Positions 35,152-45,344 of a DNA stretch of 64,000 bases are shown piece by piece; positions within the stretch are counted from its first letter, which is position 1, and the number at the start of each line of letters is the position of its first letter. Origin of the DNA: Pseudomonadota bacterium (lineage in GTDB: Bacteria > Pseudomonadota > Alphaproteobacteria > GCA-2746255); assembly GCA_040752895.1 (NCBI GenBank), contig JBFMHN010000005.1, positions 1-64,000 on the forward strand. Reading direction: 5' to 3'. The notes beneath the pieces were generated by a model. The model saw only the letters and a list, made by a program, of their open reading frames with translations, made no database searches and was not told the DNA's origin. The translations under genes were made by a program, and so were the position numbers.

Positions 35152-36272
35152 CCCCCCCCGCCCATCGCCCCGCCACCGTCCGGGTCGCCCTCGGCGAGCG
35201 GAGCTACGACATCCGTATCGGCCCCCACCTGCTGGCCGAGGCCGCCTATCACCTGCGGCCGTTTCTGAAAGAGGATCGCGTCTTCGTAGTAACCGACGAG
35301 CGGGTGGCAAGCCACCACCTGCGCCCTCTGGAGGACAGCCTGAAAGCCGCCGGGATTACGCCGTTTTCCATTGTCTTGCCCGCGGGCGAGGCAACCAAGA
35401 GCTTTGCGCATCTCGAACGCTTGCTCGATCGGTTGTTCGAGCACCGGATCGAGCGGCGGTCGCTTCTGATCGCTCTCGGCGGCGGCGTGATCGGAGATCT
35501 CGCCGGCTTCGCCGCCAGCGTCACGCTCCGCGGGGTCGATTTCGTACAGGCGCCCACGACGCTGCTCTCCCAAGTAGACAGCGCCGTCGGCGGCAAGACC
35601 GGGATAAACACGTCCCATGGCAAGAATCTGGTGGGAAGCTTCCACCAGCCGCGGCTTGTCCTTTCGGACATCGCGACGCTTAAGACCCTGCCGCGCCGGG
35701 AATTAATCGCCGGCTACGCCGAAGTCGTCAAATGCGGCCTCATCCGCGACGCCGCGTTCTTCGCCTGGCTGGAAGAAAACGGCGCGGCGGTTCTTGCCGG
35801 CCAGCCGGAACCGCTCACCAAGGCCATCGTGAAGGCTTGCGAAACGAAGGCGGCGATCGTGGCGGAGGACGAGCGGGAAGCCGGCGCGCGCGCGCTGCTC
35901 AACCTTGGCCACACCTTCGGCCATGCGCTGGAAGCGGCGAACGCTTTTGATTCTTCTTCCCTGCAGCACGGCGAGGCGGTTGCCGTCGGGTTAAACCTTG
36001 CTTTCGACTTCTCGGCCCGGCTCGGCCTGTGTTCGGCGGACGACGCCTTGCGCGTGCGCCGCCATCTGAAAGGTGCGGGCTTGCCCGTAACGCTGAAGGA
36101 AGCGGGCCGCGGCCGGTGGGACACGGCGACCCTGCTTGAGCGCATGGCGCAGGACAAGAAAGTCGCGGGGGGGCGAATCCGTTTCGTGCTGGCGCGGGGG
36201 ATCGGCCAGGCGTTCCTGACCGATGACGTCGCCATCGACGCGGTTGCGCGCTTTCTGGAAGAGGTCGCCTAG
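35148..36272 (+). CDS. aroB: 3-dehydroquinate synthase
   Basis: 374 residues. NAD- and metal-dependent cyclisation of DAHP to 3-dehydroquinate. Seen: LPAGEATKSFAHLERLLDRLFEHRIERRSLLIALGGGVIGDLAGFAA, PTTLLSQVDSAVGGKTGINTSHGKN, the metal residues in LIAGYAEVVKCG, NLGHTFGHALE and LQHGEAVAVG. Translationally coupled to aroK, followed directly by the CNNM gene. Confidence 0.96.
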   Translation: MTPPAHRPATVRVALGERSYDIRIGPHLLAEAAYHLRPFLKEDRVFVVTDERVASHHLRPLEDSLKAAGITPFSIVLPAGEATKSFAHLERLLDRLFEHRIERRSLLIALGGGVIGDLAGFAASVTLRGVDFVQAPTTLLSQVDSAVGGKTGINTSHGKNLVGSFHQPRLVLSDIATLKTLPRRELIAGYAEVVKCGLIRDAAFFAWLEENGAAVLAGQPEPLTKAIVKACETKAAIVAEDEREAGARALLNLGHTFGHALEAANAFDSSSLQHGEAVAVGLNLAFDFSARLGLCSADDALRVRRHLKGAGLPVTLKEAGRGRWDTATLLERMAQDKKVAGGRIRFVLARGIGQAFLTDDVAIDAVARFLEEVA

Positions 36273-37568
36273 ATGAATGAATTCGTGATTCTTTTGCTGG
36301 TCGCGATTCTCATTCTGCTCGTGCTTTCCGCCTTCTTTTCGGGCTCGGAAACGGCGCTTACCGCCGCCTCCCGCTTGCGGCTCTACCAGCTTGAACGAAC
36401 CGGCGACAAGCGCGCAAAGATCGTCAACCAGCTGCGCGAGCGGAAAGAAAACCTGATCGGCGCCCTCCTGCTCGGCAACAACTTGGTAAACATACTCGCT
36501 TCCTCCCTTGCGACCAGCCTCCTGATCGGCTGGTTCGGCGATACGGGCATCATCTATGCAACCCTCGCGATGACGACGCTGGTCCTCATCTTCGCCGAGG
36601 TGCTGCCGAAAACTTACGCCATCCACAACGCCACCCGGACCGCCCTTTGGGTGGCGCCCGCCGTGCGCTGGACCGTGCTCGGCTTGGCGCCGGCCGTGCA
36701 CGCCGTCGGGGCGGTCGTGAGGGGCATGCTTACGCTCTTGGGCGTCCGCATCGCGACCGACCGAAGCCTCGCCGCCACCACCGAGGAATTGCTGGGCGCA
36801 ATCGAGCTTCGCAAGGGTAAGGGCGCCACCGTGAAACAGGAACGCGCAATGCTTCGCAGCGTCCTCGATCTGGCGAGCGTTACCGTGGGCGAAATCCTGA
36901 TCCACCGCAAAAGCGTCTTCATGGTAAACGCCGACGACCCCCCCGAGGCGATCGTTTCCCAGGCCCTGTCCGGTCAGCACACGCGCATCCCGCTTTGGCG
37001 GGGGTCGCCGGAAAATATCGTCGGGATCGTGCACGCCAAGGCCCTGCTGAGCGCTATCCACGGACGCAAGGACAAACTCGAGGCTCTCGATATCCTGACG
37101 ATTGCGACGCCCCCTTGGTTCATCCCGGAATCGACGACGCTACTGTCCCAGCTGCAGGCGTTTCGGCGACGGCACGAGCACATGGCGTTGGTCGTGGATG
37201 AATACGGCGCGTTTTTGGGGATCGTTGCGCTGGAAGATATCCTCGAAGAAATTGTCGGCGAGATTTCCGACGAGCACGACACCGCCCTTCCCGGCATCCG
37301 GCGTCAGGCGGACGGCTCCATCGTGGTGCGGGGCATGACGACCATCCGCGATTTGAACCGGGAATTCGACTGGCGGTTGCCCGACGAGCCGGCGGTAACG
37401 ATCGCCGGTCTCTTGCTGCACGAGGCAAGGCAAATTCCCAACATCGGCCAGATTTTCGAATTCCACGGTTTCCGTTTCGAAGTCCTCAAGCGCTACCGGA
37501 ATCAGATCACCTCTATCCGCATCCTTTCGCCCACGGCGCGCACGCGGGAAAAAAAGGTGCCGGCGTAA
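36273..37568 (+). CDS. CNNM/CorC-family membrane protein with CBS pair
   Basis: 431 residues. The N-terminal DUF21/CNNM domain has three to four helices (LSAFFSGSETALTAASRLRL is the signature; GNNLVNILASSLATSL the second). Two CBS domains (about 200-320) follow, then the C-terminal CorC/HlyC domain (VRGMTTIRDLNREFDW). Relatives transport or regulate Mg2+/Co2+. Its ATG is the base after the aroB stop, so it is part of the aroKB operon. Confidence 0.9.
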   Translation: MNEFVILLLVAILILLVLSAFFSGSETALTAASRLRLYQLERTGDKRAKIVNQLRERKENLIGALLLGNNLVNILASSLATSLLIGWFGDTGIIYATLAMTTLVLIFAEVLPKTYAIHNATRTALWVAPAVRWTVLGLAPAVHAVGAVVRGMLTLLGVRIATDRSLAATTEELLGAIELRKGKGATVKQERAMLRSVLDLASVTVGEILIHRKSVFMVNADDPPEAIVSQALSGQHTRIPLWRGSPENIVGIVHAKALLSAIHGRKDKLEALDILTIATPPWFIPESTTLLSQLQAFRRRHEHMALVVDEYGAFLGIVALEDILEEIVGEISDEHDTALPGIRRQADGSIVVRGMTTIRDLNREFDWRLPDEPAVTIAGLLLHEARQIPNIGQIFEFHGFRFEVLKRYRNQITSIRILSPTARTREKKVPA

Positions 37569-37607
37569 GCCCCCCTTCCATCTCTCGGACAAAGACAGGA
37601 ACGCCCC

Positions 37608-38156
37608 ATGCCACTCTCGCCCGCGGTTTCAAGAAAGCGGATTCACACCCGACGCATTGAAATTCAGGGCTTTCAACGCGAGGACGGGCTGTGGGATATC
37701 GACGGCCATCTCACGGACACGAAAAGCTATGACTTCCCGAACCGTTACCGCGGCTCCGTTGCGGCCGGCGAGCCGCTCCACGACATGTCCATTCGCTTGA
37801 CGGTGGACGACGCCTTCGTCATTCGGAACGTCGAGGCGATCTCGGAAGCGACCCCCTTCGCGATCTGTCCAGAGGCGACGTCTTCCTATGAAAAACTGAT
37901 TGGCCTGCGGATCGCCCCTGGCTGGAGCCGCGAGCTGGGAAAGCGCATCGGCAAGGCAAGCGGTTGCACGCACCTGACCGCCCTCCTTCATGGCGCGGCC
38001 ACCGTCGCCTTTCAGACGATCTTCCCGCTCCGCCACCGGGAGACGCTGGAAGACCCCGGCGAGAAGAAGCCCCCCCTTCTCAACAGCTGCTATGCGTTCG
38101 CCTCGGACCGCGAGGTGGTCAAGGAGCGCTGGCCCCGTTTCTATACCGGTTCATAG
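37608..38156 (+). CDS. DUF2889-family protein
   Basis: 182 residues of the DUF2889 family: RKRIHTRRIEIQGFQREDGLWDIDGHLTDTKSY, then GEPLHDMSIRLTVDDAFVIRNVEA and GCTHLTALLHG. No catalytic motif I can name. Family members are common in proteobacteria and often sit near CoA or aromatic catabolism, but here it follows the CNNM gene by 39 bp. Its end overlaps the end of the ribbon-helix-helix gene on the other strand by 38 bp. Confidence 0.83.
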   Translation: MPLSPAVSRKRIHTRRIEIQGFQREDGLWDIDGHLTDTKSYDFPNRYRGSVAAGEPLHDMSIRLTVDDAFVIRNVEAISEATPFAICPEATSSYEKLIGLRIAPGWSRELGKRIGKASGCTHLTALLHGAATVAFQTIFPLRHRETLEDPGEKKPPLLNSCYAFASDREVVKERWPRFYTGS

Positions 38157-38469
38157 GCTGGCCGTTCCCTCCCCACGGGCGGGAAGCATAGCCATGCAGG
38201 GCTTGCAGCCGGCTGAGCGGGCCGTGACCGGCGGTCAGATGTCCGTCCTCGGTCGCCGCGATACGGTAATAAACGACAATGAAGGCACGCAAGGCGGCCG
38301 TCAGCGTCGATTCGTAGCGTTGGCTATCCACCTCGGTGCAGATTTCGTGCACCGTCCGGAGTTCCCTGTGGCAAATTTCCTCGAGCGCCGTCCACATGCT
38401 CGGCTCAAGGCGAATGCTCGTCCGGTGGCCGCCCACCGTTACGTTACGGTTAACCAAGGTACTCTTCAT
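38119..38469 (-). CDS. Ribbon-helix-helix DNA-binding protein
   Basis: 116 residues. The N-terminal region (residues 7-60, RNVTVGGHRTSIRLEPSMWTALEEICHRE then TVHEICTEVDSQ) has the pattern of the RHH_4 family: a beta strand followed by two helices, dimerising to bind DNA. The rest is unassigned. ATG 38469 with AAGGAG 9 bases upstream. The AT-rich leader holds two inverted repeats (38498-38512, 38545-38562) that may be its own operators. Confidence 0.85.
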   Translation of the reverse strand: MKSTLVNRNVTVGGHRTSIRLEPSMWTALEEICHRELRTVHEICTEVDSQRYESTLTAALRAFIVVYYRIAATEDGHLTAGHGPLSRLQALHGYASRPWGGNGQPMNRYRNGASAP

Positions 38470-38497
38470 TAGCCAACTCCTTTGCGCGTTTTTTCTT

Positions 38498-38512
38498 AGT
38501 TGATATGCAACT
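38498..38512. promoter_or_regulatory. Inverted repeat in the RHH leader
   Basis: AGTTG-ATATG-CAACT, perfect 5-bp arms, 29 bases before the RHH start codon. Possible autoregulatory site or small hairpin. Confidence 0.35.
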
Positions 38513-38544
38513 TATACGTGTTTGATTTATAGGATTACTCATTA

Positions 38545-38562
38545 CATGCTTGGTACAGCATG
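38545..38562. promoter_or_regulatory. Inverted repeat in the RHH upstream region
   Basis: CATGCT-TGGTAC-AGCATG, perfect 6-bp arms with a 6-base centre that is almost palindromic itself. Lies in the AT-rich 187-bp gap between the RHH and bolA genes, about 76 bp upstream of RHH. Candidate operator. Confidence 0.35.
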
Positions 38563-38656
38563 CTTAATATCAACCTAAAATTGTATAATAAATGGTTAAC
38601 ACTCGCTATAGGGGAGTGTCCAGAGGGACGATGGTTAAGGGTGGCGGCCTTGGAAA

Positions 38657-38974
38657 TCAGGCGGGTAGCGGACTGTCCGGGGCCTTTACCGCCTCGCACC
38701 CAGCCTCCGCCGGGGTCAACGCCTTGAGGCTCAGGGCATGAAGCGAGGCGGCGAATTCTTCCGCCAACGCCTGGTTGACGAGGTGATGGCGGGCCAGACG
38801 GGATTTTCCCTCGAAGACCTTCGAGACGATCTCGACCCGAAAATGGGTGCCGCCCCCGGGGCGGCTTCCAGCATGGCCCGCATGGCGGGCGGAATCGTCC
38901 AAAATGGTCAGCCGGAGCGGTCGGAAGGCGGCTTCGAGTAGACTTTGAAGGCGCGCCTGCGTGGAGGTGGGCAC
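38657..38974 (-). CDS. bolA: BolA-family protein
   Basis: 105 residues. BolA fold: LTILDDSARHAGH, then GTHFRVEIVSKVFEGKSRLARHHLVNQALAEE; the conserved His residues bind Fe-S together with monothiol glutaredoxin. Roles in iron-sulfur trafficking and stress response. Divergent from the J-domain gene, as commonly seen next to cobST in Rhodospirillales. Confidence 0.92.
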   Translation of the reverse strand: MPTSTQARLQSLLEAAFRPLRLTILDDSARHAGHAGSRPGGGTHFRVEIVSKVFEGKSRLARHHLVNQALAEEFAASLHALSLKALTPAEAGCEAVKAPDSPLPA

Positions 38975-39130
38975 GGGGGTTGCTCCTCTGCGTTTCCGTC
39001 GCCGATCCCTTTCGCTTAAGGCGCGGCCTCTCGCCCGTCAAGACGCCTTGACCCTTGCCGCCAACCGCGCCAGGAAAGCCGCCCGGGAAGGTCGCTTGTC
39101 AGGCCTTCCCGAACCCTCCATATTTTCCTA

Positions 39131-39703
39131 ATGAAAGGCCGAAGAAAATCCGGAATTGCCGCGCTGCACGCGGTGGAATCGGGGGGAAGGCGCCCGTGCG
39201 ATCAGGCGCGCTGTCCGGCGGTGGGCCTTTACCCGGCGCCGCGCGCCCGCGACGCGCTCGACAGCTACTACTGGTTCTGCCTCGATCACGTCCGCGCTTA
39301 TAACCGCGCCTGGAACTACTACGCCGGCATGACGGAGGCCGAGGTCGAAGCCATGACCCGCGCCGACACCGTTTGGCAGCGGCCTTCCTGGCCGCTGGGC
39401 GAGAGAGTGGCCAACCGCTTCCGCGAGGCGGACACCCTGCGGGCGGACCCTTTCGTCTTTTTCGAGCCGAACGGCAAGGAGGCCCGCGCCGCCCCGGCCG
39501 CCGGGGAAGAAACGGAGCAGACGAAGGCGCTCCGCCTGTTCGAGCTGACGGCGCCGACGACGCTGGAACGGATCAAGGAGCGCTACAAGTCGCTCGTGAA
39601 GCGTCACCATCCGGATATGCACGGCGGCGACCGGGCGGGCGAGGACCGGCTGAAGGAAATCAACCTTGCCTACCGGACGCTTTTGAACGCCTATTGCGCG
39701 TAA
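39131..39703 (+). CDS. J-domain (DnaJ-like) protein
   Basis: 190 residues. An N-terminal half with many conserved aromatics (SYYWFCLDHVRAYNRAWNYYAGM) precedes a C-terminal J domain (about 130-190) with the HPD motif in KRHHPDMHGGDRAGEDRLKEINLAYRTL. It would stimulate a DnaK-type ATPase. The 3' position of the J domain and the location just before cobS suggest help in assembling or remodelling the cobaltochelatase, but that is inference. Confidence 0.87.
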   Translation: MKGRRKSGIAALHAVESGGRRPCDQARCPAVGLYPAPRARDALDSYYWFCLDHVRAYNRAWNYYAGMTEAEVEAMTRADTVWQRPSWPLGERVANRFREADTLRADPFVFFEPNGKEARAAPAAGEETEQTKALRLFELTAPTTLERIKERYKSLVKRHHPDMHGGDRAGEDRLKEINLAYRTLLNAYCA

Positions 39704-39739
39704 AGCGGATGTCCTTATTTTGAACGAAGGAGAGTTTGG

Positions 39740-40750
39740 TTGACCCCCGCGACAGAGAAAACACCCAACACTTCGCCCGCCCATTCCACCCGGGTGCCCG
39801 ATATCAAGGTTTCGGTGCGACAGATTTTCGGCCTGGATACGGACATGGAGGTGCCGGCCTTCAGCACGCCGGAAGAACACGTGCCGGAAATCGACGAAGC
39901 CTACCGCTTCGACCCCGACACGACGCTCGCCATCCTGGCCGGCTTCGCCTACAACCGGCGCGTGATGATCCAGGGCTACCACGGCACCGGAAAGTCAACG
40001 CATATCGAGCAGGCGGCGGCGCGGCTGAATTGGCCATGCGTTCGCATTAATCTCGACAGCCACATCAGCCGCATCGACTTGATCGGCAAGGACGCCATCG
40101 TCCTTCGCGAGGGGAAACAGGTCACGGAATTCCGCGAGGGAATGCTGCCTTGGGCGCTTCAGAACCCGGTCGCTCTTGTCTTCGACGAGTATGACGCGGG
40201 CCGACCTGACGTCATGTTCGTCATTCAACGAGTCCTCGAAGTTGACGGCAAGATGACGCTGCTCGACCAAAACAAGGTCATTCACCCTCACCCGGCTTTC
40301 CGGCTGTTCGCGACAACGAACACGATCGGGCTTGGCGACACCACCGGGCTTTACCACGGCACCCAACAGATCAACCAGGGCCAGATGGATCGCTGGAACG
40401 TCGTGGCGACGCTGAACTACCTGGCGCCGGAGGCCGAGGAAAGCATTGTTCTCGCAAAGGTCCCTTCCTACGACAACGCGGAAGGCCGCAAGGCGGTCAA
40501 AGCGATGGTATCGGTCGCCAATCTGACTCGCGCCGGTTTCGTGAACGGGGACATCTCGACGGTCATGTCGCCGCGGACCATCATCACCTGGGCCGAGAAC
40601 GCACGAATCTTCGCCGATATCGGCTTCGCCTTCGAGGTTACTTTCCTTAACAAATGCGACGAGCTTGAGCGCAGCAACGTCGCCGAATACTACCAGCGTT
40701 GTTTCGGAACGGAGTTGAAGCGGACATCCGGCGGACCGACCCTCGTCTGA
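39740..40750 (+). CDS. cobS: Cobaltochelatase subunit CobS
   Basis: 336 residues. AAA+ ATPase of the aerobic CobNST chelatase, which inserts Co2+ into hydrogenobyrinic acid a,c-diamide in cobalamin synthesis. Walker [13 protein letters not shown], Walker [14 protein letters not shown], and [30 protein letters not shown] start at 39740 with GAAGGAGAG upstream and no suitable ATG. CobT follows after 6 bp. CobN is not in the window. Confidence 0.95.
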   Translation: MTPATEKTPNTSPAHSTRVPDIKVSVRQIFGLDTDMEVPAFSTPEEHVPEIDEAYRFDPDTTLAILAGFAYNRRVMIQGYHGTGKSTHIEQAAARLNWPCVRINLDSHISRIDLIGKDAIVLREGKQVTEFREGMLPWALQNPVALVFDEYDAGRPDVMFVIQRVLEVDGKMTLLDQNKVIHPHPAFRLFATTNTIGLGDTTGLYHGTQQINQGQMDRWNVVATLNYLAPEAEESIVLAKVPSYDNAEGRKAVKAMVSVANLTRAGFVNGDISTVMSPRTIITWAENARIFADIGFAFEVTFLNKCDELERSNVAEYYQRCFGTELKRTSGGPTLV

Positions 40751-40756
40751 TCGCTT

Positions 40757-42667
40757 ATGGCCGAAGAACCGAACCTCGTGGAAGCCTTCCGCCGAGCCCT
40801 AGGCGCGGCGATGCGGGCGATTTCCGAAAAAGAGGAGGTCACCGTCCAGTTCGCCTCGGGCCCGCCGGCGATGGAAGGGTCAACGGCGCGGCTGCCGTTG
40901 CCCTCCCGCGATCTCCGCGGCTGGGAGGTGGCGAAGATCCGCGGTGAATCGGACTCGCTTGCCCTCCGCCTCCGCTACCACGATGCGAAACTGCACCGCC
41001 GCCTGGCGCCGGCCGGTGACGAGGCGCGGAGTGTGTTCGATGCCCTCGAACAGGCCCGCATCGAAGCGCTCGGCGCTAACCGGATGAAAGGGGTCGCCCA
41101 AAACCTGGCCGCCGCCATCGAGGATTACTGCTTGAATCGCGGCTTTGCGGTCATCGAAAAGCGCGAGCAGGCGCCGCTTGCCGATGCCGTGCGGTTTCTG
41201 GCGCGGGAGCATTTCACCGGCGAAGCGACCCCGAAATCCGGCCAAAAGATGCTGGGCTTCTGGCGCTCGACCATCGAATCGAAGGCGGGCCGGGACCTGC
41301 TCGCGCTTTCGAACACGCTTTACAACCAGGCCGCCTTCGCCAAGAAGGCCCGCCGCGTCCTCGTCGACTTGGGCCTAGCCGAGGCGATGAACGAGGAAGA
41401 AGAAGAGGGCGCGGAGGAAACACCGGAAAGCCAAACGGCCGAAGCCGGCCTTGCCGAGAAAGAGGAGGAAGGCGAGGGAGAAGAAGATTTTCTCCAAGCC
41501 TATGGCGAGCAGGAGGAGGGCACCGACGAAGCAACGGGCGAGCAGATGGGCGAGCCCGCCGAAGAGGAATTTTCCAGCGACCTCCGTCCGGGCGCCGATG
41601 AGGCGGCAGGCGAGCCCGGCCGGCCGCGCCCGCCCAGGGATACGGCGCCCCACGACGCGCCGGCTTACCGCCCCTACACGATGGCCTTCGACGAGATCGT
41701 CGCCGCCGAAAGCCTGTGCACGTCGGAAGAGCGCGCCCACCTTCGCAACCAGCTCGACCAGAAACTCGCTCAGCTGAAGGAGGGGGTTACGACGCAGCTC
41801 GCGAACCGCCTGCAACGGCTGCTGCAGGCAAAGCAGATCCGTTCCTGGGAATTCGATCTTGAGGAAGGTGTCCTCGATGCGGCGCGTCTGGCGCGCGTCG
41901 TCGTTAACCCGGCCTTCCCGATTTCCTTCAAGCAGGAAACCGAGACGAATTTCCGCGACACCGTGGTGTCGATCCTGATCGACAACTCCGGCTCGATGCG
42001 CGGACGGCCGATCACCGTCGCCGCCATGAGCGCCGAGGTGCTTTCCCGCACGCTTGAACGCTGCGGCGTAAAAACGGAAGTGCTTGGCTTCACGACGCGC
42101 ACCTGGAAAGGCGGCAAGTCCCGCGAGAAGTGGATCGCCGACAACAGCCCCGCGAATCCGGGCCGGCTCAACGACCTTCTGCACATCATCTACAAATCCG
42201 CGGAGGAGCCCTGGCGGCGGGCCCGGAACAATTTCGGGATCATGCTGAAGGAAGGGCTGCTGAAGGAAAACATCGACGGCGAAGCCCTGCTCTGGGCCCA
42301 CCAGCGCCTGATGGCAAGGCCCGAACAGCGCCGCATCCTGATGGTGATTTCGGATGGCGCGCCGGTCGACGATTCGACGCTCACCCACAACCCCGGCAAC
42401 TGCCTCGAACGCCACCTGCGGACCGTCATCGATTGGATCGAAACGCGTTCGGACGCTCAGCTCCTTGCGATCGGCATCGCCCACGACGTCACGCGCTATT
42501 ACCAGCGCGCCGTCACGATTTTCGACGCCGCCCAGCTGGGCGGCGCGATGGTCGAAAAACTGGCCGAGCTGTTCGAGGACGTCGCCGACTACACCACGCC
42601 GGTGCGCCGGCGGACCCAGCGCGCCCTGGCCGGCGAACGGGCGCGCGCCCGCCGCTTGCGCCTTTAG
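40757..42667 (+). CDS. cobT: Cobaltochelatase subunit CobT
   Basis: 636 residues. Partner of CobS. An N-terminal helical part, a strongly acidic low-complexity linker (about 210-300, Glu-rich), and a C-terminal von Willebrand A domain with the MIDAS sequence [11 protein letters not shown] (about 408-418). The C-terminus is Arg-rich. It forms the hexameric CobST ring that drives the CobN active site. Confidence 0.94.
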   Translation: MAEEPNLVEAFRRALGAAMRAISEKEEVTVQFASGPPAMEGSTARLPLPSRDLRGWEVAKIRGESDSLALRLRYHDAKLHRRLAPAGDEARSVFDALEQARIEALGANRMKGVAQNLAAAIEDYCLNRGFAVIEKREQAPLADAVRFLAREHFTGEATPKSGQKMLGFWRSTIESKAGRDLLALSNTLYNQAAFAKKARRVLVDLGLAEAMNEEEEEGAEETPESQTAEAGLAEKEEEGEGEEDFLQAYGEQEEGTDEATGEQMGEPAEEEFSSDLRPGADEAAGEPGRPRPPRDTAPHDAPAYRPYTMAFDEIVAAESLCTSEERAHLRNQLDQKLAQLKEGVTTQLANRLQRLLQAKQIRSWEFDLEEGVLDAARLARVVVNPAFPISFKQETETNFRDTVVSILIDNSGSMRGRPITVAAMSAEVLSRTLERCGVKTEVLGFTTRTWKGGKSREKWIADNSPANPGRLNDLLHIIYKSAEEPWRRARNNFGIMLKEGLLKENIDGEALLWAHQRLMARPEQRRILMVISDGAPVDDSTLTHNPGNCLERHLRTVIDWIETRSDAQLLAIGIAHDVTRYYQRAVTIFDAAQLGGAMVEKLAELFEDVADYTTPVRRRTQRALAGERARARRLRL

Positions 42668-42702
42668 GAATGGGATAGGGTAAGGAAAGTCGGCGGGTCG
42701 GC

Positions 42703-42999
42703 CTAGCTTGCCGTCCGTACGCTTTGCGCCTTTGCGATCCGGTGCTTGATGCGGCGAACTTCCAGGCTAAGCCGCGAATCCGCCTGTTGCAGAAGGTAGA
42801 TGTCCAGCCCGCCGTTGCATTCGATGGTGCGGATGGCGCGCGTCGAAAGCCGGAGCCGGACCGCCTTGCCAAGCGCGTCGCTCATAAGCGAGGTCGCCTG
42901 CAGATTCGGCAGGAACCGCCGCCGGGTCTTGTTGTTTGCCTTGCTCACATTGTTTCCGGCGAGCGGGCGCTTGCCGGTGATTGCACAACGTCGCGCCAT
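42703..42999 (-). CDS. rpmB: Large ribosomal subunit protein bL28
   Basis: 98 residues. [34 protein letters not shown] is the conserved start, and the C-terminal half has [19 protein letters not shown]. It is the long, alphaproteobacterial type. Convergent with cobT (35-bp gap). Confidence 0.96.
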   Translation of the reverse strand: MARRCAITGKRPLAGNNVSKANNKTRRRFLPNLQATSLMSDALGKAVRLRLSTRAIRTIECNGGLDIYLLQQADSRLSLEVRRIKHRIAKAQSVRTAS

Positions 43000-43139
43000 G
43001 GTCGATCCTTGAAGGTGGTTCTTCCGGGCCCTTACGAGCCTCGGGCGAAGGCGGTTCTATAGGGGATCAGGGCCGGTGCCGTCAAGACGGAAGGTCCGAA
43101 TTCCGGGCAAAAAGGGCCGCCATCCGCCTCAAAGCCCGT

Positions 43140-45290
43140 CTAGGCGGCGTGCTGCAATTGCCGGATCAGCCGCAGCACTTCCGGGGCGGCGGCGAGGATG
43201 CTGGTGCCGGGGCCAAAGATGGCGCCTACCCCCGCCTGGCGAAGGAAGTCGTGGTCTTTCGCCGGAATGACGCCGCCGCAGACAACAAGGATTTCCCGGT
43301 TACCATATTTTTTGATCTCTTCGATCAGCATCGGCACCAGCGTACGGTGACCGGCCGCCTGCGAGGAGACGCCGACAACGTGAACGTCGTTCTCGACCGC
43401 GATGCGGGCGGCTTCCTCCGGCGTCAGGAAAAGCGGACCGATATCCACTTCGAAGCCGAGATCGGCAAAGCCGGTCGCGATCACCTTGGCGCCGCGGTCA
43501 TGGCCATCCTGCCCCATCTTGGCGACCAGCATCCGGGGACGGCGGCCGGTTTCCGTGGCAAAGGCCTCAACCTCGGCGCGCACCTTCCGGAACGTCCCGT
43601 CCCCCTGATAGGCCCCTCCATAGACGCCGGTGACGCTGCGGCTTTCCGCCTGATAGCGCGAGAAGACCGCTTCAAGGGCCGAGGAAATCTCGCCGACCGT
43701 CGCCCGCGCCCTGACCGCCTCGATGGAAAGCGCGAGCAGATTCGCATCTCCCCTTGCCCCCTGCGTCAGCGCCTGCAAAGCGGCTTGGACGCCGGCTTCG
43801 TCGCGGGTCTTGCGAACCTGTTCGAGGCGGGCGAGCTGGCGGGCGCGCACGTCCGCGTTGTCGATGTCGAGAATGTCGAAACTTTTTTCCTCACCTTCCG
43901 GCTGGTACCGGTTGACGCCGACGATCACTTCCTCGCCGCGGTCGATGCGCGCCTGCCTGCGCGTCGCCGCCTCCTCGATCCTAAGCTTCGGCATGCCCGC
44001 AACGATCGCCTGGGTCATGCCGCCCATCGCTTCGACTTCGTCCATCAGCTTGCCCGCCGCCGCCACCACCGAAGCGGTGAGACTCTCCACGTAGTAACTG
44101 CCGGCCAAGGGGTCGACAACATGGGGAATACCCGTCTCCTCGGCCAGGATCAGCTGGGTGTTACGGGCGATGCGGGCGGAGAAGGGCGTGGGCAGCGCGA
44201 TCGCCTCGTCGAGCGCGTTCGTATGCAGGGACTGGGTGCCACCGAGGACGGCCGCCATCGCCTCGATCGTCGTGCGGACGACGTTGTTGTAGGGATCCTG
44301 CGCCGTGAGGCTGACGCCGGATGTCTGGCAATGGGTGCGAAGCGCGAGACTCATCGGATTCTTGGGGCGAAAGCCGCGCAGGAGGTCCGCCCAAAGGTAG
44401 CGGGCGGCCCGCATCTTGGCGATCTCCATGAAGAAGTTCATGCCGATCCCCCAGAAGAAGGAAAGGCGCGGCGCAAAATCGTCGATATCAAGCCCCTGCG
44501 AAAGCGCGGCGCGGACGTATTCGATGCCGTCGGCCAGCGTGAAGGCGAGCTCCTGCACGGCCGTCGCGCCCGCCTCTTGCATGTGGTAGCCGGAGATCGA
44601 GATCGAGTTGAACTTCGGCATGTGCTTCGCCGTATAGGCGATGATGTCGGCGACGATCCGCATGCTGGGTTCGGGGGGGTAGATATAGGTATTGCGGACC
44701 ATGAATTCTTTCAGGATGTCGTTCTGGATGGTCCCGGAAAGCTTGGCCTGGTCCACGCCCTGCTCCTCGGCGGCGACGATGTAACCCGCCAGCACGGGCA
44801 AGACGGCGCCGTTCATCGTCATCGAGACGCTCATCCGGTCGAGCGGAATACCGTCGAACAGGATCTTCATGTCCTCGACCGAATCGATCGCGACCCCGGC
44901 CTTGCCGATGTCGCCGACGACGCGGGGGTGATCCGAATCGTAGCCGCGGTGGGTGGCAAGGTCGAAGGCGACGGAAAGCCCCATCTGACCCGCCGCCAGG
45001 TTCTTGCGGTAGAACGCGTTCGAGGCTTCGGCGGTCGAGAAGCCGGCGTATTGGCGAATCGTCCACGGCCGGTTCGCGTACATCGTCGCCCGCGGTCCGC
45101 GCAGGTAAGGAGGCAAGCCGGGCAGCGTATCCAAGTGTTCGAGCTTCTCAAGGTCCGCCGCCGTATAGAGCGGCTTGATGGGGATCCCTTCCGGCGTCGC
45201 CCGGTCAAGCGCGCTCAAGGGCTCACCCTTCAATTCGAGAGCGGCAAGGTGCTGCCACTCGCCAAGCGTTTTTCTGGGGAATTTCACCAT
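43140..45290 (-). CDS. mutB: Methylmalonyl-CoA mutase, large (single-polypeptide) form
   Basis: 716 residues. Adenosylcobalamin-dependent rearrangement of (R)-methylmalonyl-CoA to succinyl-CoA. The substrate TIM barrel has [28 protein letters not shown] (Tyr/Arg of the active site) and [16 protein letters not shown]; the C-terminal B12 domain has [14 protein letters not shown] with the cobalt-ligating His near residue 597. It is the MCM rather than ethylmalonyl-CoA mutase type. Single gene, followed on the same strand by rpmB far downstream. It would use the B12 made with CobST and take propionyl-CoA-derived product. Confidence 0.94.
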   Translation of the reverse strand: MVKFPRKTLGEWQHLAALELKGEPLSALDRATPEGIPIKPLYTAADLEKLEHLDTLPGLPPYLRGPRATMYANRPWTIRQYAGFSTAEASNAFYRKNLAAGQMGLSVAFDLATHRGYDSDHPRVVGDIGKAGVAIDSVEDMKILFDGIPLDRMSVSMTMNGAVLPVLAGYIVAAEEQGVDQAKLSGTIQNDILKEFMVRNTYIYPPEPSMRIVADIIAYTAKHMPKFNSISISGYHMQEAGATAVQELAFTLADGIEYVRAALSQGLDIDDFAPRLSFFWGIGMNFFMEIAKMRAARYLWADLLRGFRPKNPMSLALRTHCQTSGVSLTAQDPYNNVVRTTIEAMAAVLGGTQSLHTNALDEAIALPTPFSARIARNTQLILAEETGIPHVVDPLAGSYYVESLTASVVAAAGKLMDEVEAMGGMTQAIVAGMPKLRIEEAATRRQARIDRGEEVIVGVNRYQPEGEEKSFDILDIDNADVRARQLARLEQVRKTRDEAGVQAALQALTQGARGDANLLALSIEAVRARATVGEISSALEAVFSRYQAESRSVTGVYGGAYQGDGTFRKVRAEVEAFATETGRRPRMLVAKMGQDGHDRGAKVIATGFADLGFEVDIGPLFLTPEEAARIAVENDVHVVGVSSQAAGHRTLVPMLIEEIKKYGNREILVVCGGVIPAKDHDFLRQAGVGAIFGPGTSILAAAPEVLRLIRQLQHAA

Positions 45291-45344
45291 TCGCCGCTGT
45301 CCCGATCCTTTGTAAAGCAGAAGTATAGCACGCAGAAAGGCAGG

